Positions 34,262 through 42,906 of a stretch of 64,000 bases of DNA are shown here, in pieces. The stretch lies in contig NZ_CP087999.1 of the NCBI RefSeq assembly GCF_021044625.1, forward strand, positions 1,195,001 to 1,259,000. The letters run 5' to 3'. Every line of letters starts with the position of its first letter. Position 1 is the first letter of the stretch. The notes below the pieces were generated by a model, which was not told the origin of the DNA, did no database searches, and saw only the letters and a list, made by a program, of their open reading frames with translations. Both the position numbers and the translations under genes were made by a program. Source of the stretch: Geomonas sp. RF6. GTDB taxonomy: Bacteria; Desulfobacterota; Desulfuromonadia; Geobacterales; Geobacteraceae.

Positions 34262-35824
34262 ATGGCAGAAACAATGGACATAGAGAGGATCGCGAGCCGC
34301 CTGGGGATACCGTTCCAGGCGGAGGTCGACGACACCGCGGTGGACGCGGCGCTGGTAAGCCGCCTCCCCCTTACCTTTGCGCGCAACAACCTCCTTCTGC
34401 CGGTAAAGGCGGAGGAAGGTCGCGTGCTCGCCGCCAGCGCCGACCCTGCCAATCTCCTCGCGCTCGATGAGCTTGCCGGCCTCTTCGGCGCGCCGGTGGA
34501 CGTCGTCGCCGTCCCCCGCCCCGCGCTCCTCGACGCCATCAACCGGCTTTATTCCAAGCTCTCCGGCTCCGCACAGGAAGTGGTGGAGGAGCTCGAAGGG
34601 GAGGATCTCTCCACCGTCGCAGGTTCCTTCAACGAGCCGCGCGACCTCATGGAGCTCACCGACGAGGCGCCGGTCATCCGCCTGCTCAACTCCATCCTCT
34701 TCCAGGCGGTGAAGGAGCGCTCCAGCGACATCCATATCGAGCCGTTCGAGCGGGAGCTGGAGGTGCGCTTCCGTATCGACGGCCTCTTGTACAAGATGCT
34801 CGCTCCCCCGAAGGTCATCCAGGAGGCGCTCACCTCCCGCGTGAAGATAATGGCGGGACTGAACATCGCCGAGAAGCGCCTGCCGCAGGACGGCCGCTTC
34901 CGCGTGAAGGTCGCCGGGCGCGACGTGGACATCCGCGTCTCCATCATCCCCACCTTTTTCGGGGAGCGCGTGGTCCTGAGGCTCCTGGACAAGCAGCGCG
35001 GCATCCTCTCGCTGCGGGAGATCGGCCTCTCGGAGGTCACCGACGCCGCGATGGAGCGCCTTTTGAAGCGCACCAGCGGAATCATTCTGGTAACCGGCCC
35101 CACCGGCAGCGGCAAGACGACGACGCTCTACGCGGCGCTCAACATGATCAACTCGCCGGAGAAGAACATCATCACCATCGAGGACCCGATCGAGTACCAG
35201 CTGAAGGGTGTCGGTCAGATCCAGGTGAATCCGAAGATCGAGCTCACCTTCGCCAGCGGGCTGCGCTCCATCCTCAGGCAGGACCCGGACATCATCATGG
35301 TGGGGGAGATCCGCGACGCAGAGACCGCCGAGATCGCCATGCAGTCCGCGCTCACCGGCCACCTCGTCCTCTCCACGCTGCACACAAACGACGCGGCGAC
35401 CGCCGTGACGCGTCTCATCGACATGGGGATCGAGCCGTTCATGGTGGCATCGTCCCTCTCCGCCGTCCTCGCGCAGCGCCTGGTGCGGGTCATCTGCCCG
35501 CACTGCAAGGAGTCGTACAAGCCGGAGCGCTCCTATGCCGGGATCGAGCTGCCGGACCGCCTCTACCGCGGGCGCGGCTGCGACAAGTGCTTCGGGCTCG
35601 GCACCGTGGGACGGATGGGTATCTACGAGCTCCTGCTGGTGGACAGCGAGATGGTCTCCATGATCATCCGGCAGACGCCGGCGGGGACGATAAAGGAGTA
35701 CGCCATCTCCAAAGGGATGAAGACCCTGCGGGAAGACGGACTGGCAAAGGCCTTTGCAGGCGTCACCACCATCGAGGAGGTCCTGAGGGTAACCCAGGAA
35801 GACTATGCCGACCTTTCGCTATAG
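34262..35824 (+). CDS. gspE: Type II secretion ATPase GspE
   Basis: A 520-residue cytoplasmic hexameric ATPase that powers pseudopilus assembly. The N1 domain (about 1-130) contacts GspL. The ATPase core has Walker A GPTGSGKTT near residue 280, Asp-box residues, Walker B IIMVGEIRD, and the His box LVLSTLHTNDA. A four-cysteine zinc motif follows: CPHC at 415-418 and CDKC at 440-443. The ATG at 34262 follows GGAAAAG. A longer frame (to 33986) overlaps gspD and is not real. Its 3' end overlaps gspF by 20 bases. Confidence 0.96.
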   Translation: MAETMDIERIASRLGIPFQAEVDDTAVDAALVSRLPLTFARNNLLLPVKAEEGRVLAASADPANLLALDELAGLFGAPVDVVAVPRPALLDAINRLYSKLSGSAQEVVEELEGEDLSTVAGSFNEPRDLMELTDEAPVIRLLNSILFQAVKERSSDIHIEPFERELEVRFRIDGLLYKMLAPPKVIQEALTSRVKIMAGLNIAEKRLPQDGRFRVKVAGRDVDIRVSIIPTFFGERVVLRLLDKQRGILSLREIGLSEVTDAAMERLLKRTSGIILVTGPTGSGKTTTLYAALNMINSPEKNIITIEDPIEYQLKGVGQIQVNPKIELTFASGLRSILRQDPDIIMVGEIRDAETAEIAMQSALTGHLVLSTLHTNDAATAVTRLIDMGIEPFMVASSLSAVLAQRLVRVICPHCKESYKPERSYAGIELPDRLYRGRGCDKCFGLGTVGRMGIYELLLVDSEMVSMIIRQTPAGTIKEYAISKGMKTLREDGLAKAFAGVTTIEEVLRVTQEDYADLSL

Positions 35825-37007
35825 CGCCTTCAAGTCGGGTGGCGGCGAAGTCTCCGGCACCGTCGACGCAGCGTCCCTGAACGAGGCGCGCCAGAAGCTG
35901 AAGCAGGACGGGCTCTTTCCGAAGGAGATCGCACCTGCGGAGGAGAAGGGGGGAGGACGCAGGGGGCGCTCCCGCGTCGCGGTTCCCGAGCTCTCCCTCG
36001 CCACCAGAAGGCTCGCCACCCTTCTCGGCTCCGCCGTCCCCGTGTACGAGGCGGTGACGACGCTGTGGGAGCAGGAGCGCCCGGGCGAGCTGAAGAAGGT
36101 TCTCGGCAGGGTGCGGGACCGGCTCGCCGAAGGAAGCGGCCTTGCGCAGGCGCTCGCTGCAGAGCCGAAGGTATTTTCCGAGGGGTATGTGGGGATGGTG
36201 GCGGCCGGCGAGGCCAGCGGCGCGCTGGAAGGGGTGCTGGAGCGGCTCGCCGAGTTCCTGGAGGGGCAGGCGGAGGTGCGCAGCCGCATTACCACCGCGC
36301 TCGCCTACCCGAGCCTCATGGTCGTCGTCGGCGGCGGTGTGATGCTCTTTCTCCTCGCCTTCGTGGTGCCGAAGATTGTCACCGTCTTCCAGGAGAGCAA
36401 GGCGACCCTCCCCCTGATAACGGTCCTCCTCATAAAGGTGAGCACCACATTGCGAAAGGCGTGGTGGGTTCTCGCCATTGCCGCCGTCGCAGCGGTCGCC
36501 GGGATGAAGAAGCTCATGCGGGAGGAGGCGATGATCAGGCGTCGCGACCGCGTCCTCCTGAAGACGCCGCTGGTCGGCCCGCTCCTGCAGCGTCTTGTCC
36601 TCTCCCGCGTCTCCAAGGTGCTGGGGCTCCTCCTGGCAAGCGGCGTCTCCATCGTGAGGGCGCTGGAGATAACCGGGGAGGCGGTGGTGAACCGCGAGTA
36701 CCGGGCCGTTCTCCTGGAGGCAAAGGAGAGCCTCATCCAGGGGGGGAGCCTCTCCGGAGCATTGCGCGGCAGCGCCCTTTTCCCGCCGCTCCTGGTGCAC
36801 ATGACCTCCGTCGGGGAGAAGAGCGGGGAGCTGGACCGGATGCTCATGAAGGCGGGGGAAGCGTTTGAGAAGGAGTTCAACTCGGCGGTGACCCGCTCCA
36901 TGGCGCTCCTGGAGCCTCTCCTGGTCCTCGGGATGGGGGTGTGCGTCGGCGTCGTCGTCCTCGCGGTCCTGCTGCCGATATTCCAGCTGAACCAGCTGGT
37001 GAAGTAG
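35805..37007 (+). CDS. gspF: Type II secretion platform protein GspF
   Basis: A 400-residue polytopic inner-membrane protein that forms the assembly platform with GspE, GspL and GspM. Recognised by PTFRYSAFKSGGGEVSGTVDA at the N terminus, the two repeats of the T2SSF domain (about 65-190 and 270-390) with LATRRLATLLGSAVPVYEAV and LSRVSKVLGLLLASGVSIVRALEI, and three hydrophobic segments. Its start lies inside the end of gspE, which implies translational coupling. Confidence 0.95.
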   Translation: MPTFRYSAFKSGGGEVSGTVDAASLNEARQKLKQDGLFPKEIAPAEEKGGGRRGRSRVAVPELSLATRRLATLLGSAVPVYEAVTTLWEQERPGELKKVLGRVRDRLAEGSGLAQALAAEPKVFSEGYVGMVAAGEASGALEGVLERLAEFLEGQAEVRSRITTALAYPSLMVVVGGGVMLFLLAFVVPKIVTVFQESKATLPLITVLLIKVSTTLRKAWWVLAIAAVAAVAGMKKLMREEAMIRRRDRVLLKTPLVGPLLQRLVLSRVSKVLGLLLASGVSIVRALEITGEAVVNREYRAVLLEAKESLIQGGSLSGALRGSALFPPLLVHMTSVGEKSGELDRMLMKAGEAFEKEFNSAVTRSMALLEPLLVLGMGVCVGVVVLAVLLPIFQLNQLVK

Positions 37008-37022
37008 CGAGCCACACTCTTT

Positions 37023-37066
37023 AGTCGGACAGGTCTGACACGTCCGACTGGTCTGACCGGTCCGAC
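37023..37066. repeat. 9-mer tandem repeat array between gspF and gspG
   Basis: Five consecutive 9-base units of the type GGTCYGACN (AGTCGGACA, GGTCTGACA, CGTCCGACT, GGTCTGACC, GGTCCGACA) fill 37023-37066, just upstream of gspG. The same 9-mer occurs at 8885-8907. Confidence 0.75.
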
Positions 37067-37091
37067 AATAAAAAACACAGGAGCATCAACA

Positions 37092-37532
37092 ATGAAGAGA
37101 TTGCGCAGCAATGCCGGCTTTACCCTTATCGAGATCATGGTGGTCATCGTTATCCTGAGCCTTCTCGCGGTCCTCGTCGGACCGAAGATCATCGGGCGCA
37201 GCGACGACGCGAAGGTCGCCGACGCGAAGGTGCAGATCAAGAACATCGAGACCGCCCTGAAGCTCTACAAGCTCGACAGCGGCAACTTCCCCAGCACCGA
37301 GCAGGGGCTCGCGGCGCTGGTGACGAAGCCGACCACCGGGAAGATCCCCAACAACTACAAGGCGGAGGGGTACCTGGAAAACAAGAACGTGCCGAAAGAC
37401 CCGTGGGGTAACGACTACGTCTACCTCTCCCCCGGCGAGCACGGCGACTACGACCTCTACTCCTTCGGCGCCGACGGTGCCCGCGGCGGTGAGGAGAAAA
37501 ACGCCGACATCGAGAGCTGGAACATGCACTAG
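37092..37532 (+). CDS. gspG: Type II secretion major pseudopilin GspG
   Basis: A 146-residue pseudopilin. The leader MKRLRSNAG is cleaved before F10 by the prepilin peptidase, giving the methylated FTLIEIMVVIVI helix with E5 of the mature form. The C-terminal globular part has the GspG-type calcium loop (YKAEGYLENKNVPKDPWGNDYVYLSPGEHGDYDLYSFGADG). An AGGAGCATCAACA spacer precedes the ATG. The 84-base gap before it, which carries the 9-mer array, is larger than elsewhere in the second half of this operon. Confidence 0.97.
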   Translation: MKRLRSNAGFTLIEIMVVIVILSLLAVLVGPKIIGRSDDAKVADAKVQIKNIETALKLYKLDSGNFPSTEQGLAALVTKPTTGKIPNNYKAEGYLENKNVPKDPWGNDYVYLSPGEHGDYDLYSFGADGARGGEEKNADIESWNMH

Positions 37533-37629
37533 CAGCAGTATTTCCTCCGGGAAGAATCTCGCTCCGGAGAACAGGCTCTGACACGCTCGGGGCAGACGGT
37601 TCCCCACGAGCCAGAAGATACTTTGTGCA

Positions 37630-37667
37630 GCCGGATCAGGCGCCGCCGATCGCGCACCTGATCCGGC
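37630..37667 (+). promoter_or_regulatory. Stable hairpin between gspG and gspH
   Basis: GCCGGATCAGG (37630-37640) pairs perfectly with CCTGATCCGGC (37657-37667) across a 16-base loop, and no T-run follows. It may stabilise gspG mRNA or reduce read-through, which would help GspG exceed the minor pseudopilins. It ends 28 bases before the likely gspH start. Confidence 0.5.
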
Positions 37668-37695
37668 CTTCACGCGCCTCAGGCAGGGAAAGATT

Positions 37696-38220
37696 CTGAG
37701 AGAAGAAACCCCGAAAAACGGCTTCACCCTCATAGAGGTCGTGGTAGTCCTCGCCATCATCGCCTTCGCGGCGGCTATCGTGGTGCCGCGACTCCCCGCC
37801 CCCGAAGGGACGAGACTCAAGAGCTCCGCCCGCAACCTCGCCACCGCCATCAGGTTCCTGAACGACCAGGCGATCATCACCAAAGGGGTGTACCGGCTCA
37901 CCTTCAACATGGCGGAAAACAGCGCCTCCATCGCGAAGCTCTCCCCTTCCGGCGAGGTACTCCCCCCCGACGACCAGCTCATGAACCGAAAGCTCATCGA
38001 GGAGGGGATCTCCATCGAGGACGTCACCGACCCGAAGCTCGGCCGGGTGTCGGAGGGGGAGGTCACGGTCACCTTCGGCCCCCGCGGCAACCAGGAGTGC
38101 CTCACCGCCCACCTCAGGGGGGGGAGCGAGCACTATACCGTCATCGCCTACCCCGGGGGGAGCAAGGTGCAGGTGCAGGAGGGTTACCAAGAAGTGGCCA
38201 CCGGGGAGGAGAGGAAATGA
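37696..38220 (+). CDS. gspH: Type II secretion minor pseudopilin GspH, with a non-canonical start codon
   Basis: The frame encodes REETPKNG-FTLIEVVVVLAII, a clear pseudopilin leader and helix, then a globular GspH domain to about residue 174. No in-frame ATG, GTG or TTG lies between the upstream stop at 37579 and the pilin motif. The best candidates are CTG at 37696 or ATT at 37693, just after AGGCAGGGAAAG. CTG gives an eight-residue leader of normal size. A GTG at 37741 lies inside the membrane helix and would remove the leader. The stop overlaps gspI by four bases. A sequence error is possible but less likely. Confidence 0.8.
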   Translation: MREETPKNGFTLIEVVVVLAIIAFAAAIVVPRLPAPEGTRLKSSARNLATAIRFLNDQAIITKGVYRLTFNMAENSASIAKLSPSGEVLPPDDQLMNRKLIEEGISIEDVTDPKLGRVSEGEVTVTFGPRGNQECLTAHLRGGSEHYTVIAYPGGSKVQVQEGYQEVATGEERK

Positions 38221-38552
38221 AAGGGTTCACCCTCCTCGAGGTGATGATCGCGCTCGCCATCGCCGCCGGCGTTCTCCTCACCGTCATCTCTTCCGTCAAC
38301 TACCATCTCTCCATCGTGGGGGACGACCGGGAGGAGACCGTGGCGGCGCTCGTCGGGCGCGCGAAGCTGGAAGATCCCGATTTCGTAAAGATCTCCGAGA
38401 AGAAGGGGACCTTCGCCCCGGAACACCCGGAACTCTCCTGGGAGCGGGAGACGACGCCGACGGAGCTTCCGACGGTGAGCCGCACCGTCCTCACGGTGAG
38501 CTGGCAGGACGGCAAGAAGAGGCTTTCCCTTGTGCAATTTACGTCAAAATAA
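38217..38552 (+). CDS. gspI: Type II secretion minor pseudopilin GspI
   Basis: A 111-residue minor pseudopilin of the tip complex (GspH-I-J-K). The leader is very short, MKG, followed by FTLLEVMIALAIAAG with the conserved E5. The globular domain ends in TVSWQDGKKRLSLVQF, as in GspI. The ATG overlaps the gspH stop (ATGA). The gene ends inside gspJ, overlapping it by 23 bases. Confidence 0.9.
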   Translation: MKGFTLLEVMIALAIAAGVLLTVISSVNYHLSIVGDDREETVAALVGRAKLEDPDFVKISEKKGTFAPEHPELSWERETTPTELPTVSRTVLTVSWQDGKKRLSLVQFTSK

Positions 38553-39132
38553 GGGCTTCACCCTCATCGAGCTGATGATCGCGCTGGTGCTCCTCGTCAT
38601 CCTCACCGGAGCGCTGTACGGCACCTACTTCTCCGTCATGCGCGCGCGGGAAAAGGGGGGGGAACGGGTCGAGGAGCGCCGGGAGCTGTCGACGACGCTC
38701 GGGAAGCTGCACCAGGAGATCGCCTCCGCCCTCTACGCAAGCGGCGACAAGCGCCTCCACTTCGTGGTGGAGGACCGGGACGCCTTCGGAAAGCCGACCT
38801 CCCTCTTGCAGTTCACCACCATCACCCCTCCCCGGGTGGACCCCGCCCCCGCCTCCGATCTCGCGGTGGTGCGCTATTCGGTGCAGGAGAAGGAGGGGAT
38901 TCTCTCCCTCATGCGGGAGTCGAAGGACCTCTACCTCGACGTGAAGCCCCTCCTCTACCCGATCATGGACACTGTCGAGGGGTTCTCGGTGGAGTGCTAC
39001 GACGGCGGTAAGTGGGTGAAGAGCTGGGATACGGAGCTGAACAGGCGGATCCCCGACAAGGTGCGGGTCACCATCACCCTGAAAGGGGGGGAGGTCTTCA
39101 GCACGATCGCCTCGCCGGGGGTGAAGCAATGA
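38530..39132 (+). CDS. gspJ: Type II secretion minor pseudopilin GspJ
   Basis: A 200-residue minor pseudopilin. It starts at a TTG inside gspI, giving the leader MCNLRQNKG followed by FTLIELMIALVLLVILTG. The C-terminal domain is longer than that of GspI, with the KVRVTITL strand typical of GspJ near the end. No other in-frame start fits. It overlaps gspI by 23 bases and gspK by four, so translation is coupled along the minor pseudopilin genes. Confidence 0.88.
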   Translation: MCNLRQNKGFTLIELMIALVLLVILTGALYGTYFSVMRAREKGGERVEERRELSTTLGKLHQEIASALYASGDKRLHFVVEDRDAFGKPTSLLQFTTITPPRVDPAPASDLAVVRYSVQEKEGILSLMRESKDLYLDVKPLLYPIMDTVEGFSVECYDGGKWVKSWDTELNRRIPDKVRVTITLKGGEVFSTIASPGVKQ

Positions 39133-40058
39133 AAAACGAACGCGGCTTCGCCCTCGTCATCGCCCTCATGGTGACGGCGCTCTTGACGGCGCTCCTGGTG
39201 GAATTCGTCAGCGAGGTGTACGTCGACACCTCCCACAGCCACAATTTCGTCGCCTCCCAGCAGGCGGGGATTCTCGCTGCATCGGGGGTCCCCCTCGCGG
39301 TGAAGCTCCTGCAGTTCGACCTCCCCACCCACAACGGCTACAGCTCCCTTCTCGACCTGTGGGCGAAGCCGATCAGCTACGATGCGGGGGCAGGCACGAT
39401 CACGGTCACCATCGAGGAAGAGAGCGGCAAGATGAACATCAACACCGCCACCTCCCCGAACGGGATGTCGAACCAGTACACCCAGATGGCGATCCGCCTC
39501 TTCAAGAAGGCAGGAGTCTCCCCCGACCTCACCGATGCCGTCATGGACTGGGCCGACGAAAACGACACCCCCTCCCCCAACGGCGCGGAGAGCAGCTACT
39601 ACCGAACGCTCAAGCCGGCGTACGGTGCGAAGAACGCGCGCCTCGACACGGTAGAGGAACTGGCGCTGCTGAAGGGGTTCACCCCGGAGGTCCTCACGAA
39701 GCTCCGCCCGCTGGTGACGGTGTACGGCGAGTCGATGAGCGGGGAGAGCACGACGCGGGTCAATATAAATACGGCGCCGAAAGAGGTCCTCGCCGCCCTC
39801 GACGAGAACATCTCAGACAGCCTCGTGGAGAACATCCTCGACTTCAGGAAGAAGCAGGCGATCAAGGCGGAGAATCTGAGCAGCATACCGGGGGCGGAAA
39901 AGCTCACGCCGGAGGCGCGCATGAACATCACCTACAGCGGCAGCGTGTACCGGATTCATGCCGAAGCGAAGGTCGGAGAAAGCGTAGGGGTAACGGAAGC
40001 GGTCGTCCGGCTGCGTTCAGGAACGCAGCCGGTTTTTCTATACTGGAGAGAATATTGA
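39129..40058 (+). CDS. gspK: Type II secretion minor pseudopilin GspK (tip protein)
   Basis: A 309-residue pseudopilin that caps the pseudopilus. The leader MKNERG precedes FALVIALMVTALL, and the mature fifth residue is not Glu, as is usual for GspK. The large inserted domain carries MNINTATSPNG and the GspK-type helix-hairpin-helix-like VNINTAPKEVLAAL. The ATG at 39129 shares four bases with the gspJ stop. A frame extension to 39012 is inside gspJ and not real. Its stop shares a base with the gspL start. Confidence 0.93.
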   Translation: MKNERGFALVIALMVTALLTALLVEFVSEVYVDTSHSHNFVASQQAGILAASGVPLAVKLLQFDLPTHNGYSSLLDLWAKPISYDAGAGTITVTIEEESGKMNINTATSPNGMSNQYTQMAIRLFKKAGVSPDLTDAVMDWADENDTPSPNGAESSYYRTLKPAYGAKNARLDTVEELALLKGFTPEVLTKLRPLVTVYGESMSGESTTRVNINTAPKEVLAALDENISDSLVENILDFRKKQAIKAENLSSIPGAEKLTPEARMNITYSGSVYRIHAEAKVGESVGVTEAVVRLRSGTQPVFLYWREY

Positions 40059-41332
40059 TGGATCTTTTCGTCGTCGAACTGAAAAGGGACGAGGTCATCC
40101 TCGCCACCTTCCGCAGGAACCGCGGAGCCGTCACCTTTGTGGAGGCGCAGCGACACCCGAACGGGGAGGATGACCTTGCCGCGGTGCTGAGAAGCGTCCC
40201 TCCCGGCACCGAGCGGCGCGTCATACTGGCGCTCCCCCCCACGGAGCTCTTCATGAGGGAGCTCGAGCTCCCCCTCACCGACAGGGGGAAGGTGCGCGAA
40301 CTCCTGCCGCTGGAGCTGAAAGGGGAGACCGCGCTCGACACCGACGAGCTCGTCTTCGACGCGCTCCCGCTGGAGCCGGGGAAATTCCTGGCGGTGTGGG
40401 GAAGAGCGAAGGATCTCGCGGAAAAGGTAGCGCTGCTGAAAGATGCGGGGCTGGAGCCGGAGATCATCACCGCCTCCCTCTTCCACTGGGACACCCTCGC
40501 CCCCGCCGCCGGAACGGTGGCGGTCGCCGACGGCGAGGCCCTCGCCGCTTTCTCCGACAGGACCCCCATATTCTTCCGTGCCCTCCCTCCCCATGCCGGG
40601 GACGAAGAGGTGCAAAGAACGGTCGCCGCGCTGGAGATCGGTAAGGGGGTCGAGGTGGAGCGGGTCGTGCGCATCTCGCACGCCTTCGGAGGGGAGAGCG
40701 CAGAGGTAAGCGCCGAACTCGCCGGAGCGTTCGGGGACGACGCCCACGCGGCACGCGACCTTGCCGGTGCCTATGCAGTCGCCGCGGCGGTCGCCGCCGG
40801 GAAGGCGGTCGATCTGCGCCGCGGCCCCCTCTCCTACACCGCGGGAACCGAGAAGCTGCGCAGGAGGCTGCGCATACCGCTCGTCCTCCTCGGAGTCCTC
40901 ATCGTGCTCGCCTTCGTGGAGAGCGGGGTGCGCTACCGGCTGGTGTACAAGGATGTGGTCTCCCTCGACTCCTCCATAAAGGGGATCTACCGCGCCGTCT
41001 TTCCGACCCGGAAGAAGCCGGTCGACGAGGTCGCCGAGCTCCGCTCCGAGATCAGGAGGCTCGAAGGGGCGAAGACCTCCAGCAACGTCCTCACCGTCCT
41101 CAATCAGCTCGCGGAGGCGAAGGGGGACGACGTCACGGGGCTGTACGAGATCGAGGTGGACGGCAACGAAGTGCGCGCGAAAGGGGACGCCCGCTCCTTC
41201 CAGGGGACGGCGGACTTCAAGAGCCGCGCCGCGAAGTTCTTCGACGGCGGCGAGGTCACCGACAACAAGTCCCGCCCCGACGGCTCTGTGACCTTTGCCT
41301 ACCACGGCACCTGGAAGGGGGTGGCACGATGA
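40058..41332 (+). CDS. gspL: Type II secretion protein GspL (PilM/PilN-like)
   Basis: A 424-residue bitopic platform protein that recruits GspE. The N-terminal cytoplasmic part has an actin-like PilM fold (MDLFVVELKRDEVILATF, VILALPPTELFMRELELPLTD). A membrane segment near residue 285 (IPLVLLGVLIVLAFVESG) leads to a periplasmic ferredoxin-like domain (LTVLNQLAEAKGDDV to SVTFAYHG). The ATG at 40058 overlaps the gspK stop by one base and follows GGAGAG. A long frame from 39359 is a shadow of gspK. Confidence 0.93.
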   Translation: MDLFVVELKRDEVILATFRRNRGAVTFVEAQRHPNGEDDLAAVLRSVPPGTERRVILALPPTELFMRELELPLTDRGKVRELLPLELKGETALDTDELVFDALPLEPGKFLAVWGRAKDLAEKVALLKDAGLEPEIITASLFHWDTLAPAAGTVAVADGEALAAFSDRTPIFFRALPPHAGDEEVQRTVAALEIGKGVEVERVVRISHAFGGESAEVSAELAGAFGDDAHAARDLAGAYAVAAAVAAGKAVDLRRGPLSYTAGTEKLRRRLRIPLVLLGVLIVLAFVESGVRYRLVYKDVVSLDSSIKGIYRAVFPTRKKPVDEVAELRSEIRRLEGAKTSSNVLTVLNQLAEAKGDDVTGLYEIEVDGNEVRAKGDARSFQGTADFKSRAAKFFDGGEVTDNKSRPDGSVTFAYHGTWKGVAR

Positions 41333-41868
41333 AGCAGATTACGGATCTCCTGCAGCGCATGGACAGGACGACGCGGCTGACGCTCGGCATCGCCCTCGCC
41401 GTCGCCCTCGTCGCGGCGATCGGGCTCTCCGCCCTGAACGGCCGCATAAAGACGCTGGAAAAGAAACGGGTAAGCCGGGAGGCGGACTTAAAAGAGATGA
41501 TGACCCTGAAGGTACGCTATCTGGAGGCGAGTGCGGTCTCGCAGCGCCTCTCCAACCGCCTGGCCGCCACGAAAGCGGACGACTCTCCGGCAAAGATCGT
41601 GGAAGAGATAGGGATCAAGGGGAAGGGGAGCCAGGTGAAGCCGGTGAAGGGAGAGGAGATACCGGGATACGTGGAGGACGCCGCCGAGGTGAAGATCGAG
41701 GGGCTCACCTCCAACGAGGCGGTGAACCTCCTGTACCGCCTGGAGAAGGGGACCCGCCCGGTGGCGGTGAAGAAGGCCCTCATAAAGCAGCGATTCGACG
41801 ATCAATCGAAGGTCGATGTCGGCCTCACCGTGGCGCTCATCAAGCCTGCCCCGCAGGGTAGCCGATGA
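41329..41868 (+). CDS. gspM: Type II secretion protein GspM
   Basis: A 179-residue bitopic protein that partners GspL. A short cytoplasmic N terminus leads to one membrane segment (LGIALAVALVAAIGLSAL), then a coiled coil (NGRIKTLEKKRVSREADLKEMM), and a periplasmic ferredoxin-like domain (VEDAAEVKIEGLTSNEAVNLLYRLEKG). Sequence conservation in GspM is low, so position and topology carry much of the call. It overlaps gspL and gspN by four bases each. Confidence 0.88.
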   Translation: MKQITDLLQRMDRTTRLTLGIALAVALVAAIGLSALNGRIKTLEKKRVSREADLKEMMTLKVRYLEASAVSQRLSNRLAATKADDSPAKIVEEIGIKGKGSQVKPVKGEEIPGYVEDAAEVKIEGLTSNEAVNLLYRLEKGTRPVAVKKALIKQRFDDQSKVDVGLTVALIKPAPQGSR

Positions 41869-42704
41869 AAAGGCGCGCCCTTCTCATCGCGTGCGGCGTT
41901 CCCGCCGCTCTCCTCCTCTTTTTCCTCCTCACCCTCTGGTTCATCCCGAATGACGCCATCAAAGGGGTGCTGGTGCGTGTGGCGGAAAATGGCGGCTACA
42001 CCCTCGACTGCCCGAAGCTCTCCAAGGCGTTCCCGATCGGAGTGAAGGCGCCCGCGCTGTCGCTCTCCTCCGGTAAGGGTGAAGTGCTGCGACTGAAGGA
42101 CACGCGGGTCGCGCTGCGGGTCCTGCCGCTTTTGGCCGGGAAGATCCGTTTCGGATATGAGGCGGGGATCGGAGCTGCGGGGAGGATCGAAGGGGACTTC
42201 GACGCCGGAAGGCGCCGCCAGCTGAGCTTCACCGCGAAAGGTGTGCGGCTGGAAGATATTCCCTTTTTCAGCACCGTCGCCTCGGCGCGCGTGAAGGGGG
42301 AGCTCAGGGGGGACGGGACGCTCGTGCAGAAAGGTGCCGGCATGGCGGGAGGAATCCAGCTGCAGGTGCGGGGGGCCGAGCTCGCGGGGGTGAAGATCGC
42401 GCAGACCCCCCTTCCCGATGCTGCGTACCGCGACGTGCGCGGCGCCCTCGCCATCGATGGAGGACGCGCCACGCTGAAGAGCTTCACCCTGGACGGCGAC
42501 GGGATCTACGTGAGGTTGAAGGGGGACGCGGTACTCGCCCAGCCGGTGGGGCTCTCTCCCCTCAACCTGACGGTGGAGATGATGCCGAAGCCCTCCTTTC
42601 TGGAGCGGCAGAAGTTCGTCTTTCTCCTCCTCATGAAGTACCAGACCTCCCCCGGCGCCTACACCATCCCGGTCCGCGGCTCCCTCGCCCACCCGAGCAT
42701 CTAG
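41865..42704 (+). CDS. gspN: Type II secretion-associated protein GspN
   Basis: A 279-residue protein. A membrane anchor (ALLIACGVPAALLLFFLLTLWF) precedes a periplasmic beta-rich region of the AsmA/TamB-like GspN kind (LRLKDTRVALRVLPLLAGKIRFGYEA, IEGDFDAGRRRQLSFTAKGV). GspN is optional in model systems and its role is unclear. It is the last gene of the operon, overlapping gspM by four bases. A GC-rich hairpin follows it. Confidence 0.85.
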   Translation: MKRRALLIACGVPAALLLFFLLTLWFIPNDAIKGVLVRVAENGGYTLDCPKLSKAFPIGVKAPALSLSSGKGEVLRLKDTRVALRVLPLLAGKIRFGYEAGIGAAGRIEGDFDAGRRRQLSFTAKGVRLEDIPFFSTVASARVKGELRGDGTLVQKGAGMAGGIQLQVRGAELAGVKIAQTPLPDAAYRDVRGALAIDGGRATLKSFTLDGDGIYVRLKGDAVLAQPVGLSPLNLTVEMMPKPSFLERQKFVFLLLMKYQTSPGAYTIPVRGSLAHPSI

Positions 42705-42714
42705 CGCTTCGGCA

Positions 42715-42736
42715 CCCTCCCCCGCAGGGGGGAGGG
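42715..42736 (+). terminator. Hairpin after gspN
   Basis: CCCTCCCCC (42715-42723) pairs with GGGGGAGGG (42728-42736), followed by ACCTTCTTTA. The weak T-run suggests moderate termination. The rest of the gap to 42876 shows no gene. Confidence 0.6.
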
Positions 42737-42876
42737 ACCTTCTTTAGACGATCCGCGCAATCTCTGCACCACCCCCGCCATCGCTGCATACTATCTCACC
42801 GATAACAGATTCCTTTCTGCGCAGTGAAGGGGTCGTTGCAGCAGCACGAAAATACGTCGATTTTTACAGGCAACTG

Positions 42877-42906
42877 TTGACAATGCACCTCAAGACGTTA
42901 TATAAA
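42877..42906 (+). promoter_or_regulatory. Strong sigma-70-type promoter for the 12-haem cytochrome
   Basis: A consensus TTGACA at 42877-42882 is followed by TATATAAA at 42899-42906 (16 or 18 bases, depending on register). A GATAATGAT half-site at 42913-42921 lies at the predicted start region. The gene has its own promoter and does not depend on gsp read-through. Confidence 0.7.

Noticed and set aside
33791-35503. A 570-residue minus-strand frame across gspD/gspE
   Set aside because: Shadow of gspE; low-complexity Arg/Asp/His-rich translation and no ribosome-binding site.
37741-38220. gspH starting at the GTG at 37741
   Set aside because: That start lies inside the conserved membrane helix and would remove the leader and cleavage site needed for pseudopilin processing.
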